Assembly (NCBI GenBank): GCA_041658605.1
Contig: JBAZZU010000024.1
Coordinates: 1 to 30,866, forward strand
DNA: 30,866 nt
From: JBAZWE01 sp041658605
Lineage (GTDB): Bacteria > Actinomycetota > Thermoleophilia > BMS3ABIN01
Direction of reading: 5' to 3'
The translations under genes were made by a program, and so were the position numbers. A model generated the notes under the pieces. That model worked only from the letters and a program-made list of their open reading frames with translations. It was not told the origin of the DNA and searched no databases. Shown piece after piece: positions 8,253-16,904 of this stretch. Numbering within the stretch: the first letter of the stretch is position 1; each line of letters opens with the position of its first letter.

Positions 8253-8292
8253 CATTTGTCAGCAATTGTCTGAAAAGTAGAAAGGATTTTCC

Positions 8293-8952
8293 ATGCATAT
8301 ACCTGAAGGGCTTATTCCCGCGCAGCAGGCGGCAGCGTGGTACGTGCCGGCGGTGGGCTTTGTGGGTGCAGGTCTGGTTGGCATCAAGCGCCGCCTGGCC
8401 ATAAACCCGGAATTAAGGCCTCTGATCGGTCTGATGGGCGCTTTTGTGTTCCTGATATCGCTTATACCTTTCCCTGTCCCAGGTCTGGGAACAGTCTCTC
8501 ATCCCTGCGGAACCCCCATGGCCGCCATATTGCTGGGACCGCTTACGGGTACTGTGCTGGGGTCGGTAGCGTTATTTCTCCAGGCTCTCTTTTTCGCCCA
8601 TGGTGGCATAACCAGTTGGGGCGCCAATGTGATTGCAATGGCGGTCGGCGGTTCCTTTTCCGCTTTTGCGGTTTTCAAAGTCTCCCGCCGAGCTGGTCTT
8701 GGACTTGGCTTTTCGGCCGGCCTGGCCGGGCTCATCGGGGATCTTGTCACTTACGGCATCACCTCGTTTCAGATCGCCCTGGCATTGCACGGGGATGAGG
8801 CGGTACTGAACGTCTGGGGTGCTGCATTTGCCTCCTTCTTACCGACCCAGGTGCCACTCGCGATCGCAGAGGCACTGTTCACCGCAGGTGTTGTCGTCTA
8901 CATCGCCAACCAGCGTGCCGAGTTGCTGGAGGGTGCGGTGGTACGGCCATGA
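8293..8952 (+). CDS. cbiM: Cobalt ECF transporter substrate-binding membrane component CbiM
   Basis: This is the S component of the cobalt energy-coupling-factor transporter. The 219-aa product begins MHIPEG; the N-terminal Met-His is the known metal-coordinating end of CbiM/NikM, which fixes the start. Multiple hydrophobic segments and the conserved VSHPCGTPMAAILLGP region (near residues 71-86) support the call. AAAGGA precedes the ATG. The stop overlaps the next gene by ATGA. Cobalt uptake under B12 control fits the surrounding biosynthetic genes. Confidence 0.95.
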   Translation: MHIPEGLIPAQQAAAWYVPAVGFVGAGLVGIKRRLAINPELRPLIGLMGAFVFLISLIPFPVPGLGTVSHPCGTPMAAILLGPLTGTVLGSVALFLQALFFAHGGITSWGANVIAMAVGGSFSAFAVFKVSRRAGLGLGFSAGLAGLIGDLVTYGITSFQIALALHGDEAVLNVWGAAFASFLPTQVPLAIAEALFTAGVVVYIANQRAELLEGAVVRP

Positions 8953-9221
8953 GGCGATGGGTATTGGTATTAATGGTTGCCGGAGTATTCGTGGCCGCCG
9001 TGCTTTTCACTGAATCAAGATGGGAAGGAGATGTTACCGAAGGGGCCGCGACGCCTTTGGCCGAGAAAGCTGGAGTTGAGGAGTCCCAAGTCCTGCCCTG
9101 GAAGATAGATGGCGACTTGCTGCTCTTCTTCTTTCTCTCTGGAGGCGCTGTTGGAGGTTTCGCCGCGGGGTATTACTGGCGGACCCTTTTTCCGGGCAGC
9201 GGTAGCAAGGAAATGGCGTAA
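8949..9221 (+). CDS. cbiN: CbiN-like small membrane protein of the cobalt transporter
   Basis: This 90-aa protein has one hydrophobic segment at residues 3-20 and a second near 55-77 (LLLFFFLSGGAVGGFAAGYYW). A polar extracytoplasmic loop lies between them, the topology of CbiN. Its place between cbiM and cbiQ and the ATGA overlap with cbiM support that role. The canonical CbiN loop motif ADGQAE is not seen; only an LPW before the second segment recalls the family. It may be a divergent CbiN or an unrelated auxiliary subunit. Confidence 0.6.
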   Translation: MRRWVLVLMVAGVFVAAVLFTESRWEGDVTEGAATPLAEKAGVEESQVLPWKIDGDLLLFFFLSGGAVGGFAAGYYWRTLFPGSGSKEMA

Positions 9222-9245
9222 ATGATTCTGTTAATGGCAAAAAAA

Positions 9246-9273
9246 GCGGGGATACGTTATAACGTATCCCCGC
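9246..9273. repeat. Perfect 28-bp palindrome between cbiN and cbiQ
   Basis: GCGGGGATACGTTA is followed directly by its exact reverse complement, with TTATAA at the centre. Seven A precede it and ATATATATTT follows. The gap holding it is 74 bp. The A-tract makes it look like a terminator for the minus strand, but no minus-strand gene ends here. It could be an mRNA hairpin, attenuator or dimeric protein site. Confidence 0.8.
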
Positions 9274-9295
9274 ATATATATTTCACTTATATAAA

Positions 9296-10063
9296 ATGAC
9301 AGCTATTTCCAAAAACAGCGATGGCTACGCCTGGGGAGACAGTTTTCTTTCACGGATAGATCCCAGGGTCAAGATTGGAAGCGTCGCAGGTCTTCTTGTG
9401 GTCAACCTTATCGGGGCTTCATACCGTGTTTCCGGAGTGATCGCCCTCGCCATGGCTATCTTAATGATCGCCGGACGTATCCCCTATCGCCGGCAGCTTC
9501 TGATGATTGCCTTTCCTGCGTCTTTTGCGATTTTTGCCGTAATTTCGCAGACCGTGTTCAAAGGGGGAGAGGTCTTTGCATCACTGGGACCCTTCGATCT
9601 GCACTTGCAGGGGCTCTTCCACGGACTTTACGTTTCCCTTCGAATTATCGCCGGTGGCCTCATCATCGTCGTCCTTGGAGTGACCACGCCGCTCAACCGT
9701 CTCTGTCAGGCACTGAGATGGTTCAGAGCTCCCGCAACCTTTATCGAAATCACACAACTTACCTATCGTTATCTATTTGATATACACGGTGAGTTTTCCA
9801 GAATGCGCGGCGCTCAGCAGGTGAGGCTCGGCTGGTCCTCGGCTCGCACCGGGCTGGCGAGTAGTCGCCTTCTGGGCGGCTCCCTCTTTCTGCGGGTCTA
9901 TGACCGTGGTCTCCGCTCTTCCGAGGCGATGCGCTGTCGCGGATCCGGGCCGGTTGTAAATGGAGCGCTGCCCCGTTTCGGGCGAATTGATATTCTTGCC
10001 GGGATTTGTGCCGCATTGTTCATATGCGCCTTGGGGCTGCTTGCCATGGGGGTGGCTGCTTGA
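9296..10063 (+). CDS. cbiQ: Cobalt ECF transporter transmembrane component CbiQ
   Basis: This is the EcfT-type transmembrane subunit that couples the ATPase to CbiM. The 255-aa product has the N-terminal SRIDPRVKI segment typical of CbiQ, several hydrophobic helices, and the cytoplasmic segment with two Arg-rich motifs near residues 210-222 (RGLRSSEAMRCRG), which resembles the EcfT coupling-helix signature. ATG 9296 lacks a clear ribosome-binding site, so translation may depend on the upstream structure. The stop overlaps the TTG start of cbiO (TTGA). Confidence 0.93.
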   Translation: MTAISKNSDGYAWGDSFLSRIDPRVKIGSVAGLLVVNLIGASYRVSGVIALAMAILMIAGRIPYRRQLLMIAFPASFAIFAVISQTVFKGGEVFASLGPFDLHLQGLFHGLYVSLRIIAGGLIIVVLGVTTPLNRLCQALRWFRAPATFIEITQLTYRYLFDIHGEFSRMRGAQQVRLGWSSARTGLASSRLLGGSLFLRVYDRGLRSSEAMRCRGSGPVVNGALPRFGRIDILAGICAALFICALGLLAMGVAA

Positions 10064-10929
10064 TCTTCATCGACAATCTCGGATTTACGTATCCTGGTGG
10101 GACCAGGGCGCTCGAAGGGGTATCGCTGCATGTATCCGAAGGATCGTTCCTGGCGATCATGGGCGCCAACGGCTCGGGCAAGTCGACCCTTCTCAAACAC
10201 CTTAATGGTTTGCTGAACGCCCAGTGCGGGAGCGTAAGGATCGCAGACATTGAATTAAACCGCAAGAGCTTCGACGAGGTCAACCGGTTGGTCGGCTTCG
10301 TCTTCCAGGATCCGAACGATCAGATATTTGCGCCGACAGTTCGGGATGATATCGGTTACGGTCCACGGAACCTGGGTCTCGACGATAGTGAGATCGGGCG
10401 GCGCGTCGAGCTGGCGGCATCCCAGGTCGGCATCACCGACCTGCTGGACCGCCCCATCCATCACTTGAGTTACGGCCAGAAAAAAAGGCTGTCGATCGCA
10501 GGTGTGCTGGCTATGGAGCCGCGTGTGCTCGTGCTCGACGAGCCGACCGCCAGCCTCGACCCCATGGGGGAAAAGCGGCTGATGCGCCTGCTGCTCGATC
10601 TCAACCGGCAGGGCATGACGATCATCATGGCGACGCACGACGTCGACCTGGTGCCCCTTTACGCGCAGCGCGTCTGTCTGCTGAGGTCGGGACGGGTGGC
10701 GGTACAGGGAGGATTGCGGGAGGTTTTCAGCGATCAGGAGGTCATCGAGCGCTGCCACCTGAGGCTGCCGCGCATCTCGTACCTGTTTGACATCTTTCCT
10801 GATATATCTGAGATGCCGCTGACGGTGGGAATGGCCCGCCGGCGGCTGGAGGAGATGCTCGACAGCGGCGAGCTGGGCATGACGCCCGACCGCGCGCGTC
10901 TTACCGGGATCGGCGAAGAGGCGCTGTGA
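10060..10929 (+). CDS. cbiO: Cobalt ECF transporter ATPase CbiO
   Basis: The 289-aa ABC ATPase energises cobalt uptake. It has Walker A GANGSGKST, Q-loop FQDPNDQIFAPTV, signature LSYGQKKRLSIAG, Walker B VLVLDEPTASLD and switch His in ATHDVD. The PNDQ after the Q-loop is typical of ECF ATPases. I chose TTG 10060 because it overlaps the cbiQ stop, has GGGGGTGG four bases upstream and yields the usual MIFIDNLGFTYPGG start; the frame is open to 10006 inside cbiQ. The end overlaps cbiD by GTGA. Confidence 0.94.
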   Translation: MIFIDNLGFTYPGGTRALEGVSLHVSEGSFLAIMGANGSGKSTLLKHLNGLLNAQCGSVRIADIELNRKSFDEVNRLVGFVFQDPNDQIFAPTVRDDIGYGPRNLGLDDSEIGRRVELAASQVGITDLLDRPIHHLSYGQKKRLSIAGVLAMEPRVLVLDEPTASLDPMGEKRLMRLLLDLNRQGMTIIMATHDVDLVPLYAQRVCLLRSGRVAVQGGLREVFSDQEVIERCHLRLPRISYLFDIFPDISEMPLTVGMARRRLEEMLDSGELGMTPDRARLTGIGEEAL

Positions 10930-11996
10930 GGTCCGGCTTCACAACCGGAGCCTGCGCCCAGGCGGCAACCCGCGCCGCGGCCCTGACGGTCGCCACCGGT
11001 TATGTCCCCTGTGAGAGAAGGGGCGGGAAGATGGGGGACCGCGAGACCCGGGGCTCCGTGGAGATCACTCTGCCTAACGGCCAGACGACAATTTTTATGG
11101 TGACCATGCATGCCGAAGGCGTCTGCTCGGTGATCAAGGACGCCGGTGACGACCCTGACGTGACGAACGGCATCCAGCTGTTCGCCTGTGTGACACCAAG
11201 GCTGGACGGCCGCGTTTTCGTCGACGGAGCCGAAGGCGTTGGCCGGGTGACCCTCGACGGCCTGGCGGTCAAGACGGGCAGGGCGGCCATCAACCCGGTG
11301 CCGCTGAAATATATTCGCGAAGAGGCGCGGCGGGTTCTGGTACGCGGCGCCGAGGTGACAATTTCGGTCCCGATGGGCGAAGAGGTCGCCCTGCGGACAT
11401 TCAACCCTAAACTTGGCATACTAGGCGGCATAAGTATCCTGGGCACGACCGGCCGCGTGGAACCGTGGTCGAGCGCTGCGTACCAGGAGTCCCTGCTGCC
11501 GCAGCTCGATGTGGCCCGCGCCTGCGGCGTTAAAACTCCCGTGCTCGTGCCGGGAGCCAAGGGGGAGCGGGCCGCGCTGAAGTATGGTTTCGATCACCTG
11601 CAGGTTGTCCAGATGGGAAATTACGCGGGTATGATGCTGAAAGCCGCCCGCGACCGCGGGTTTACGCGCGTGGTTCTGCTCGGGCATGCGTCCAAGCTCG
11701 CCAAGCTCTCCAGGGGCGAGTTCAATACTCACTCGCGCAGCTCGTCGATGCCGCTGGATGTGTTGGCTGACTGCGCTGTCACGCAGGGGTGGAGCCGCCG
11801 CCGTGCCAGGGCGCTGGAGCTGCTGCCGACCACCGAGGCGGCGTTGACCAGGCTCAAGGCGGCCGGAGCTGAAGCGGTTCTCGACGAAGCGGCGCGGCGG
11901 GTCGCGGCGGTCATCAGGAAAGAGTTCAAGATGAAGACAGAAGTTTTTTTGACTGACAGCCACGGCGGGATAGTCGGCCGCTCAGGGAAAAAATGA
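10926..11996 (+). CDS. cbiD: Cobalt-precorrin-5B C1-methyltransferase
   Basis: CbiD methylates C-1 of the ring, a step specific to the oxygen-independent pathway. The 356-aa product begins with RSGFTTGACAQAATRAA, the family's signature start, which supports GTG 10926. VTLDGLAVKTGRAAINPVP, ILGTTGRVEPWS and LLGHASKLAKLSRGEFNTHS (read in register, residues 255-275) are diagnostic. It is coupled to cbiO by GTGA, so transporter and ring-methylation genes share one transcript. Confidence 0.95.
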   Translation: MRSGFTTGACAQAATRAAALTVATGYVPCERRGGKMGDRETRGSVEITLPNGQTTIFMVTMHAEGVCSVIKDAGDDPDVTNGIQLFACVTPRLDGRVFVDGAEGVGRVTLDGLAVKTGRAAINPVPLKYIREEARRVLVRGAEVTISVPMGEEVALRTFNPKLGILGGISILGTTGRVEPWSSAAYQESLLPQLDVARACGVKTPVLVPGAKGERAALKYGFDHLQVVQMGNYAGMMLKAARDRGFTRVVLLGHASKLAKLSRGEFNTHSRSSSMPLDVLADCAVTQGWSRRRARALELLPTTEAALTRLKAAGAEAVLDEAARRVAAVIRKEFKMKTEVFLTDSHGGIVGRSGKK

Positions 11997-12042
11997 CGCG
12001 CCTGGCAGCCAAAATGCCAGCTCGTATAAGACAAAGGATCTG

Positions 12043-13272
12043 ATGGGTTCGAAAAATATCCTGCATATAGTCGGCGCCGGTCCCGGCACTGAGGAGCTTC
12101 TGACTGAAGAAGCCAGACGCATTATCAGCAGCTGCCGTTATTTCGTCGGCGGCAGACGTCTGCTCAAGCTGGCGCCGGCCGATGCTGAGGCACATGTCAT
12201 AAGCGCCGACCTGGATGCTGTCCGCGGCTTCATAGAGGAGAAGCTCAAGAAGGGTGATGTCTGCGTTCTGGCAAGCGGCGATCCTGGCTGCTTCAGCATA
12301 CTGCCCTTCCTCGCGGTTTATTTTAAGGACGAGATCAGCGTCACGCCGGGCGTCTCCTCGATGCAGCTGCTGGCCGCGCGGCTGGGGATGGCCTGGCAGG
12401 ACTGGACTCTCATCAGCCTGCATGGGCGTGCCGCCTCGGCTGGCATCGTTTCACAGGAGGGGCCGACTCTGTACTTCTGTGACGATAACAACGCGCCCCA
12501 TGACCTGGCCCGCATGTTTCCGGCCGGAGCGGGCGACCGCGCCGCCGCCGTAGGTTCCAATCTGGGCATCGAAGGCGAAAAGATCTTTCAGGGAACGCTC
12601 GAGGAAATAGCCGCAGGCACATTTCCCGGCAATTCACTCCTGCTCGTATTGCCGGACCGGATTGTCCGAAACGAATCGACACAGGAGCAGCTTGACATCA
12701 ACGCCGCCGCACCCGGTATCGCCGATGAACTCTGGCTGAGACGGGAAGGCATTCCTCTTTCAAAAAGTGAGGTGCGCGCGGTTCTATTGTCAAAAGCACG
12801 GCCGAAGTGTCGCGGCGTCATCTGGGACGTCGGTGCCGGCACTGGCTCCTACGGCATAGAGTGCTCCCTTCTTGAACCGGACGCCAGAGTTTTTTTAATC
12901 GATAAAAACCCCGAAGCCTGCTCCCTGATCTTGGACAACGCCGTCAGGTTCGGGGCAACGGTGCAGACGGCGGAAGGCGCGGCGCCGGACATACTCGCCG
13001 GGCTTCCCGGGCCCGACCTCGTGATCATAGGCGGCAACGACGGCAGGCTGGAAGAGATCTTCGCAGCGGCCCTGGAGGCGCTCAATCCGGGCGGGCGCAT
13101 CGTAGTAACGGCGCTGCTGGCAGAGACGAAAAAGGCCGCGCATGCGGCATTCGCCGGGTCCGGCCTGCTCAATCGCCAGGCGACCAGGGTATCCATCGCC
13201 CGCGGAGAGGCGCAACAATGGGATGAATTCAATCCAGTTATCATCTTTACTGGTGACAAGGATACGAATTGA
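12043..13272 (+). CDS. Fusion of cobalt-precorrin-7 C5-methyltransferase (CbiE) and precorrin-6B C15-methyltransferase/decarboxylase (CbiT)
   Basis: The 409-aa product is a CobL-like fusion. The CbiE domain (about 1-200) has the tetrapyrrole methyltransferase motifs VGAGPGTEELLT, LASGDPGCFS and VTPGVSSMQLLAARLG. The CbiT domain (about 222-409) begins near PGIADELWLRREGIPLSKSE and has the SAM-binding WDVGAGTGSYGIE. Together they methylate C-5 and C-15 and decarboxylate the acetate on C-12. CAAAGGAT precedes ATG 12043. The gap from cbiD is 46 bp and contains a six-pair hairpin (CTGGCA/TGCCAG, 12002-12020). Its stop codon lies within a 14-bp inverted repeat. Confidence 0.93.
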   Translation: MGSKNILHIVGAGPGTEELLTEEARRIISSCRYFVGGRRLLKLAPADAEAHVISADLDAVRGFIEEKLKKGDVCVLASGDPGCFSILPFLAVYFKDEISVTPGVSSMQLLAARLGMAWQDWTLISLHGRAASAGIVSQEGPTLYFCDDNNAPHDLARMFPAGAGDRAAAVGSNLGIEGEKIFQGTLEEIAAGTFPGNSLLLVLPDRIVRNESTQEQLDINAAAPGIADELWLRREGIPLSKSEVRAVLLSKARPKCRGVIWDVGAGTGSYGIECSLLEPDARVFLIDKNPEACSLILDNAVRFGATVQTAEGAAPDILAGLPGPDLVIIGGNDGRLEEIFAAALEALNPGGRIVVTALLAETKKAAHAAFAGSGLLNRQATRVSIARGEAQQWDEFNPVIIFTGDKDTN

Positions 13273-13294
13273 TAAGCTCCGCTTATCAATTCGT
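13264..13294. repeat. 14-bp perfect inverted repeat across the cbiET stop codon
   Basis: ACGAATTGATAAGC and its exact reverse complement flank the loop TCC. The TGA stop at 13270-13272 is inside the left arm. Only scattered T follows, so it is at most a weak terminator. It may be a 3' mRNA-stabilising hairpin separating cbiET from cbiL. Confidence 0.8.
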
Positions 13295-13415
13295 TCAGGC
13301 ATTTGAGCGTTCTTACTAGTGACCGCAGGCAGTTTCTGGTTTATAGTTGCATTTTTCAACAAACCACCAGGCGGGATTTCGACAGTTATCTTTACAGAAA
13401 TTGAATTGTGAACAT

Positions 13416-14132
13416 ATGACCGGTACAGAAAATCTTGGTGTTCTATATGGAGTCGGGGTAGGGCCTGGTGATCCTGGCCTGGTGACCCTCAGGGCGGTGG
13501 ATGTCATCCGCCGGTCTGCGACCGTAGCTTATCCGGTACAGCGTGAAGGGGCGGCGAGCAGGGCGCTGGAGACGGTAAGGCAGCACCTGACAGGCAGCAA
13601 CAGGCTTTTGCCGCTCATCATGCCGATGACCCGCGACAGGGCGCTTCTTGAGGCCGCGCACGCAGACGCGGCGCTGGCACTGGTCGAGGCGGCCTCCGAT
13701 GGCGGCGACGTCGCCTGCCTGGCGCTGGGTGACCCGCTTTTCTACAGCACTTTTGGATACCTGGCGGAGAGGTTCCCCGGACGGGTAGAAGTCGTCAGTG
13801 GAGTATCGGCGATGAGCGCCATGGCGGCGGCCGTGGGCATGCCCCTGGCCGCAGGCGATGTGCCTACGGTTGTAGTCACAGGACCAGACCACGCGGCGCT
13901 CGAAGCCGCGCTGGGGATAAACGCGTCCATTGTTATATTGAAGCCGCGTTCCCTGTCGCGGGAATCGCTTGATCTTATCGAAGAAGCGGGCGCCTGGGAT
14001 CGCTCCAGGGCCGCGCTTGAACTCGGCGGTCCTGAAGAAAAGATCATCGGAAATATTGATCGCGGGGCGATCGCTGATCTGCCGTACTTTTCCGTGGTAT
14101 GGATTACTCCGGCAGGAACCGGGGATATATAA
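13416..14132 (+). CDS. cbiL: Cobalt-factor II / precorrin-2 C20-methyltransferase
   Basis: It adds the C-20 methyl group, the first methylation after cobalt insertion. The 238-aa tetrapyrrole methylase has GVGVGPGDPGLVTLRA at its N-terminus, AYPVQREG (a CbiL/CobI-type segment), LALGDPLFYSTFGYL and VSGVSAMSAMAAAVG. I chose ATG 13416 because the product then starts ten residues before the first strand, as in relatives. An in-frame TTG at 13347 would add 23 residues. The ribosome-binding site is weak. The 143-bp gap upstream holds the inverted repeat and nothing else recognisable. Confidence 0.92.
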   Translation: MTGTENLGVLYGVGVGPGDPGLVTLRAVDVIRRSATVAYPVQREGAASRALETVRQHLTGSNRLLPLIMPMTRDRALLEAAHADAALALVEAASDGGDVACLALGDPLFYSTFGYLAERFPGRVEVVSGVSAMSAMAAAVGMPLAAGDVPTVVVTGPDHAALEAALGINASIVILKPRSLSRESLDLIEEAGAWDRSRAALELGGPEEKIIGNIDRGAIADLPYFSVVWITPAGTGDI

Positions 14133-14237
14133 ACAAGTCCGCCGGCATCCGGCAGTTCATTCGTGACACCATAAAGCAGCAGGACCCATGAAAACATAAA
14201 GAGGCAGACGGAACAGAAAAGACAGGAGTGTTGACCA

Positions 14238-15017
14238 TTGGCTAAAAACAAAAAAGAAAACCCGGTTTATTTCATTGGCGCCGGACCCGGCGATCCGGAG
14301 CTGCTGACCGTCAAGGGAAAGCGCCTGCTCGAAGAGGCAGACGTGGTCATCTACGCGGGCTCCCTGATCAACCCGGAGATGCTGAAATTCTGCGACCGGA
14401 AGGCAGAGCAGATAGACAGCGCCCCCCTCTGTCTGGATTACATCGCCAAGGTGATGATCGACCGGGCGAAGCGCGGCCAGCGCGTCGTGCGGATGCACAG
14501 CGGCGACCCGTCCGTTTACAGCACTATCGGGGAACAGATGAAGATGCTCACCGAGGCGGGCACCGACTTCTTCGTCATCCCCGGGGTCTCATCGCTGGGG
14601 GCCACGGCGGCTGCGCTTCAGAGCGAGCTGACGATGCCGGGAGTGTCCCAGACCGTTATCATCACCAGGGCTCCAGGCCGCACACCCGTGCCGGAGCGAG
14701 AGTTGATCTCGTCGCTGGCCGAGCATCAGGCCACGATGGCCATTTTCCTGAGCGCCGGCCGGGTGGAACACGTCCAGGAGATGCTCATGGAACACTATCC
14801 CCCGGAGACGCCGGCGGCCGCGGTCCAGCACGCCAGCTGGGACAAGGAGAAGCGGGTAAATACCACGGTTGCCGGGCTCGTCGACACTTTCCGCGAAGCG
14901 GGCATCGACCGCACGGCGATCATCCTGGTTGGAGACGCCCTTTCGAATGATGGCGAAAAATCAAAACTCTACGACAAGAATTTCTCACATGGGTATCGCG
15001 AAGGCATCAAGGAATAA
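14238..15017 (+). CDS. cbiF: Cobalt-precorrin-4 C11-methyltransferase
   Basis: CbiF (CobM) methylates C-11. The 259-aa product has VYFIGAGPGDPELLTVKG, VIYAGSLINPEML, RMHSGDPSVYSTIGEQM and VIPGVSSLGATAAALQ, all standard for the family. The start is TTG 14238, with AGGAG nine bases upstream; no ATG is available near the correct N-terminus. Its last 29 bases overlap the chosen start of the cbiG-cbiH gene. A 105-bp gap without recognisable signals separates it from cbiL. Confidence 0.94.
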   Translation: MAKNKKENPVYFIGAGPGDPELLTVKGKRLLEEADVVIYAGSLINPEMLKFCDRKAEQIDSAPLCLDYIAKVMIDRAKRGQRVVRMHSGDPSVYSTIGEQMKMLTEAGTDFFVIPGVSSLGATAAALQSELTMPGVSQTVIITRAPGRTPVPERELISSLAEHQATMAIFLSAGRVEHVQEMLMEHYPPETPAAAVQHASWDKEKRVNTTVAGLVDTFREAGIDRTAIILVGDALSNDGEKSKLYDKNFSHGYREGIKE

Positions 15018-16857
15018 TACTCGCAGCGACGGCGGCCCTGATGGAAGCTCACGCCCCGTCAGTTACTTCTCCCTGACCGCGGGCGGCGCGCTGATGGCCC
15101 TGAAGCTCAGGGATGAGTTCGGCGGCATCGCCCACCTGCCGTCCTGCCATAGCATGGGCTGCGGAAACTGCGATCCCTTCGACAACATCGCCGATGCGCT
15201 CCCTGAAAGGTTCAACGCCGGCGACACAGTCATCTGCGTGATGGCGGCCGGCATCGTGTTCCGAATACTGGCGCCGCATCTTAAGTCCAAACAGGATGAC
15301 CCCGCCGTGCTCGTCATCGACGAAGAAGGCGGCCATGTGATCCCTCTCCTCGGCGGTCATGCGGCCGGCGCGAACGCCCTTGCGGAAAAAATCGCATCTT
15401 TTCTCGGCACGCATGCTGTCATAACGACCTCCAGCGACGTGCAGGGGCTCGTTGCTCCCGACGAGGTGGCGCGGCGGCTGGACGCGGCAGTTGCCGACCC
15501 GGTGGATCTGCGCCGGGTAACGGCGCTGCTCGTCGATGGCCGGCCGGTCTGCATCGAGGCTCTGGAAGACCCCCATATCGACGGTTACGACTGGGTGTCA
15601 TACGGGGGCGACTCGTCCGGATATGAGGGCAGGCTGCTGGTCACATTTCTGGCAGGGAACAATAATGACCGGGCTGATGAAGAGGTATCGACTGCAAGGC
15701 TGATTCCGCGAACGGTCACAGCCGGCATCGGCTGCAAGCGGGGAGCCGCCGGCGAACAGATCGTGGCAGCGATCATGGATTCCTGCGCGGGGGCGGGGAT
15801 CGACCCGCGCGCCGTCGGCATGCTTGCGTCGATCGACATAAAGAAAGATGAAGCCGGGCTCGAAGCGGCCGCAGAACAGCTGGGCACCCGCTTGAAGTTC
15901 TATGCCGCGCGCGACCTTGCGGCCACGGGCCGTCCCGGCAATGATTTTGTGGAATCCAAAGTCGGCACTCCGGCAGTCTGTGAACCGGCCGCGCTGCTGG
16001 CATCCGGTGAAGGCGCAGGTCTCATCCTGGAAAAAACGAAGCACGGACCGGTCACGGTCGCACTCGCGGTTCCGTCGGCGAGGCAACCGGAAGCTCCAGA
16101 CACGGACGATGACGCCGCAGCGATCGATTCAGGCACGATCATGGTGGTCGGCACCGGCGCGGGGACGGAGCCTTTACTGACCGCGCAGGCGGGTGAAGCG
16201 ATCAGGGACGCGGACGTAATATTCGGATACCGGACATACACCGGGCAGCTCAGGAAGATTTTTCCGGACAAGATGTACATGGATGGGTCCATGGGGGCGG
16301 AGGTGGAGCGCTGCCGCGAGGCGCTTGATCTGGCGGCAGCGGGGAAGAAGGTCGTCATGGTGTCGAGCGGCGACCCGGGGGTTTACGGCATGGCCGGGCC
16401 GGTGCTGGAGATGGCGGACGGCGTCCCGGTATCGATCATCCCGGGCGTGACGGCGGCTCATATAGCAGCCGCGAAGCTTGGAGCTCCGCTGATGAACGAC
16501 TACATCATCCTCAGCCTGAGCGACCTGCTTACGCCGAGGGATGTCGTCTTAAGCCGCGCCGAAGCAGCCGCGGCTTCCGATATGGTCATCTGCCTATACA
16601 ATCCCACCAGCAGGAAGAGGCAGCCGCTATTTGAGGAAATCTGCGCCCTGATCGTACGTTACAGGTCGGCGGTTACACCGGTGGGCTGGGTCAGGGATGC
16701 AGGTGGGCCGGACGAAGAGTCCGCGATCATTGACCTGATCGACCTCGTCCGGCAGAAGATCGACATGCGCACGATCGTCATCGTCGGCAATTCCAGCACG
16801 GAAGTCATCAGAGGCCGGATGGTGACCCGCAGGGGCTATGAGAGGAAGGGTTCCTGA
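14989..16857 (+). CDS. Fusion of cobalt-precorrin-5A hydrolase (CbiG) and cobalt-precorrin-3 C17-methyltransferase (CbiH)
   Basis: The 622-aa product carries CbiG first and CbiH second. The CbiG part opens with SYFSLTAGGALMALKL and has VCVMAAGIVFR-like and GGHAAGANALAEKIA segments. Its C-terminal domain begins near residue 241 (TAGIGCKRGAAGEQI). The CbiH part starts at about residue 382 (VVGTGAGTEPLLT) and has VSSGDPGVYGMA, PGVTAAHIAAAKLGAPL, LYNPTSRKRQP and IVIVGNSST. CbiH makes the ring-contracted delta-lactone and CbiG opens it, releasing acetaldehyde, so the fused steps nearly follow each other. ATG 14989 is preferred; the frame is open to 14869 inside cbiF, and no strong ribosome-binding site is seen. 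Confidence 0.92.
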   Translation: MGIAKASRNNTRSDGGPDGSSRPVSYFSLTAGGALMALKLRDEFGGIAHLPSCHSMGCGNCDPFDNIADALPERFNAGDTVICVMAAGIVFRILAPHLKSKQDDPAVLVIDEEGGHVIPLLGGHAAGANALAEKIASFLGTHAVITTSSDVQGLVAPDEVARRLDAAVADPVDLRRVTALLVDGRPVCIEALEDPHIDGYDWVSYGGDSSGYEGRLLVTFLAGNNNDRADEEVSTARLIPRTVTAGIGCKRGAAGEQIVAAIMDSCAGAGIDPRAVGMLASIDIKKDEAGLEAAAEQLGTRLKFYAARDLAATGRPGNDFVESKVGTPAVCEPAALLASGEGAGLILEKTKHGPVTVALAVPSARQPEAPDTDDDAAAIDSGTIMVVGTGAGTEPLLTAQAGEAIRDADVIFGYRTYTGQLRKIFPDKMYMDGSMGAEVERCREALDLAAAGKKVVMVSSGDPGVYGMAGPVLEMADGVPVSIIPGVTAAHIAAAKLGAPLMNDYIILSLSDLLTPRDVVLSRAEAAAASDMVICLYNPTSRKRQPLFEEICALIVRYRSAVTPVGWVRDAGGPDEESAIIDLIDLVRQKIDMRTIVIVGNSSTEVIRGRMVTRRGYERKGS

Positions 16858-16904
16858 TTTCCCGCCAGGCTGAAATGCCAGCGCGGAGTCCGGAGCCAGG
16901 GTTT

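Noticed and set aside
7906..8280. 124-aa open frame over the second riboswitch
   Set aside because: It coincides with the promoter, the complete cobalamin riboswitch and its terminator, has no ribosome-binding site and no protein-like pattern.
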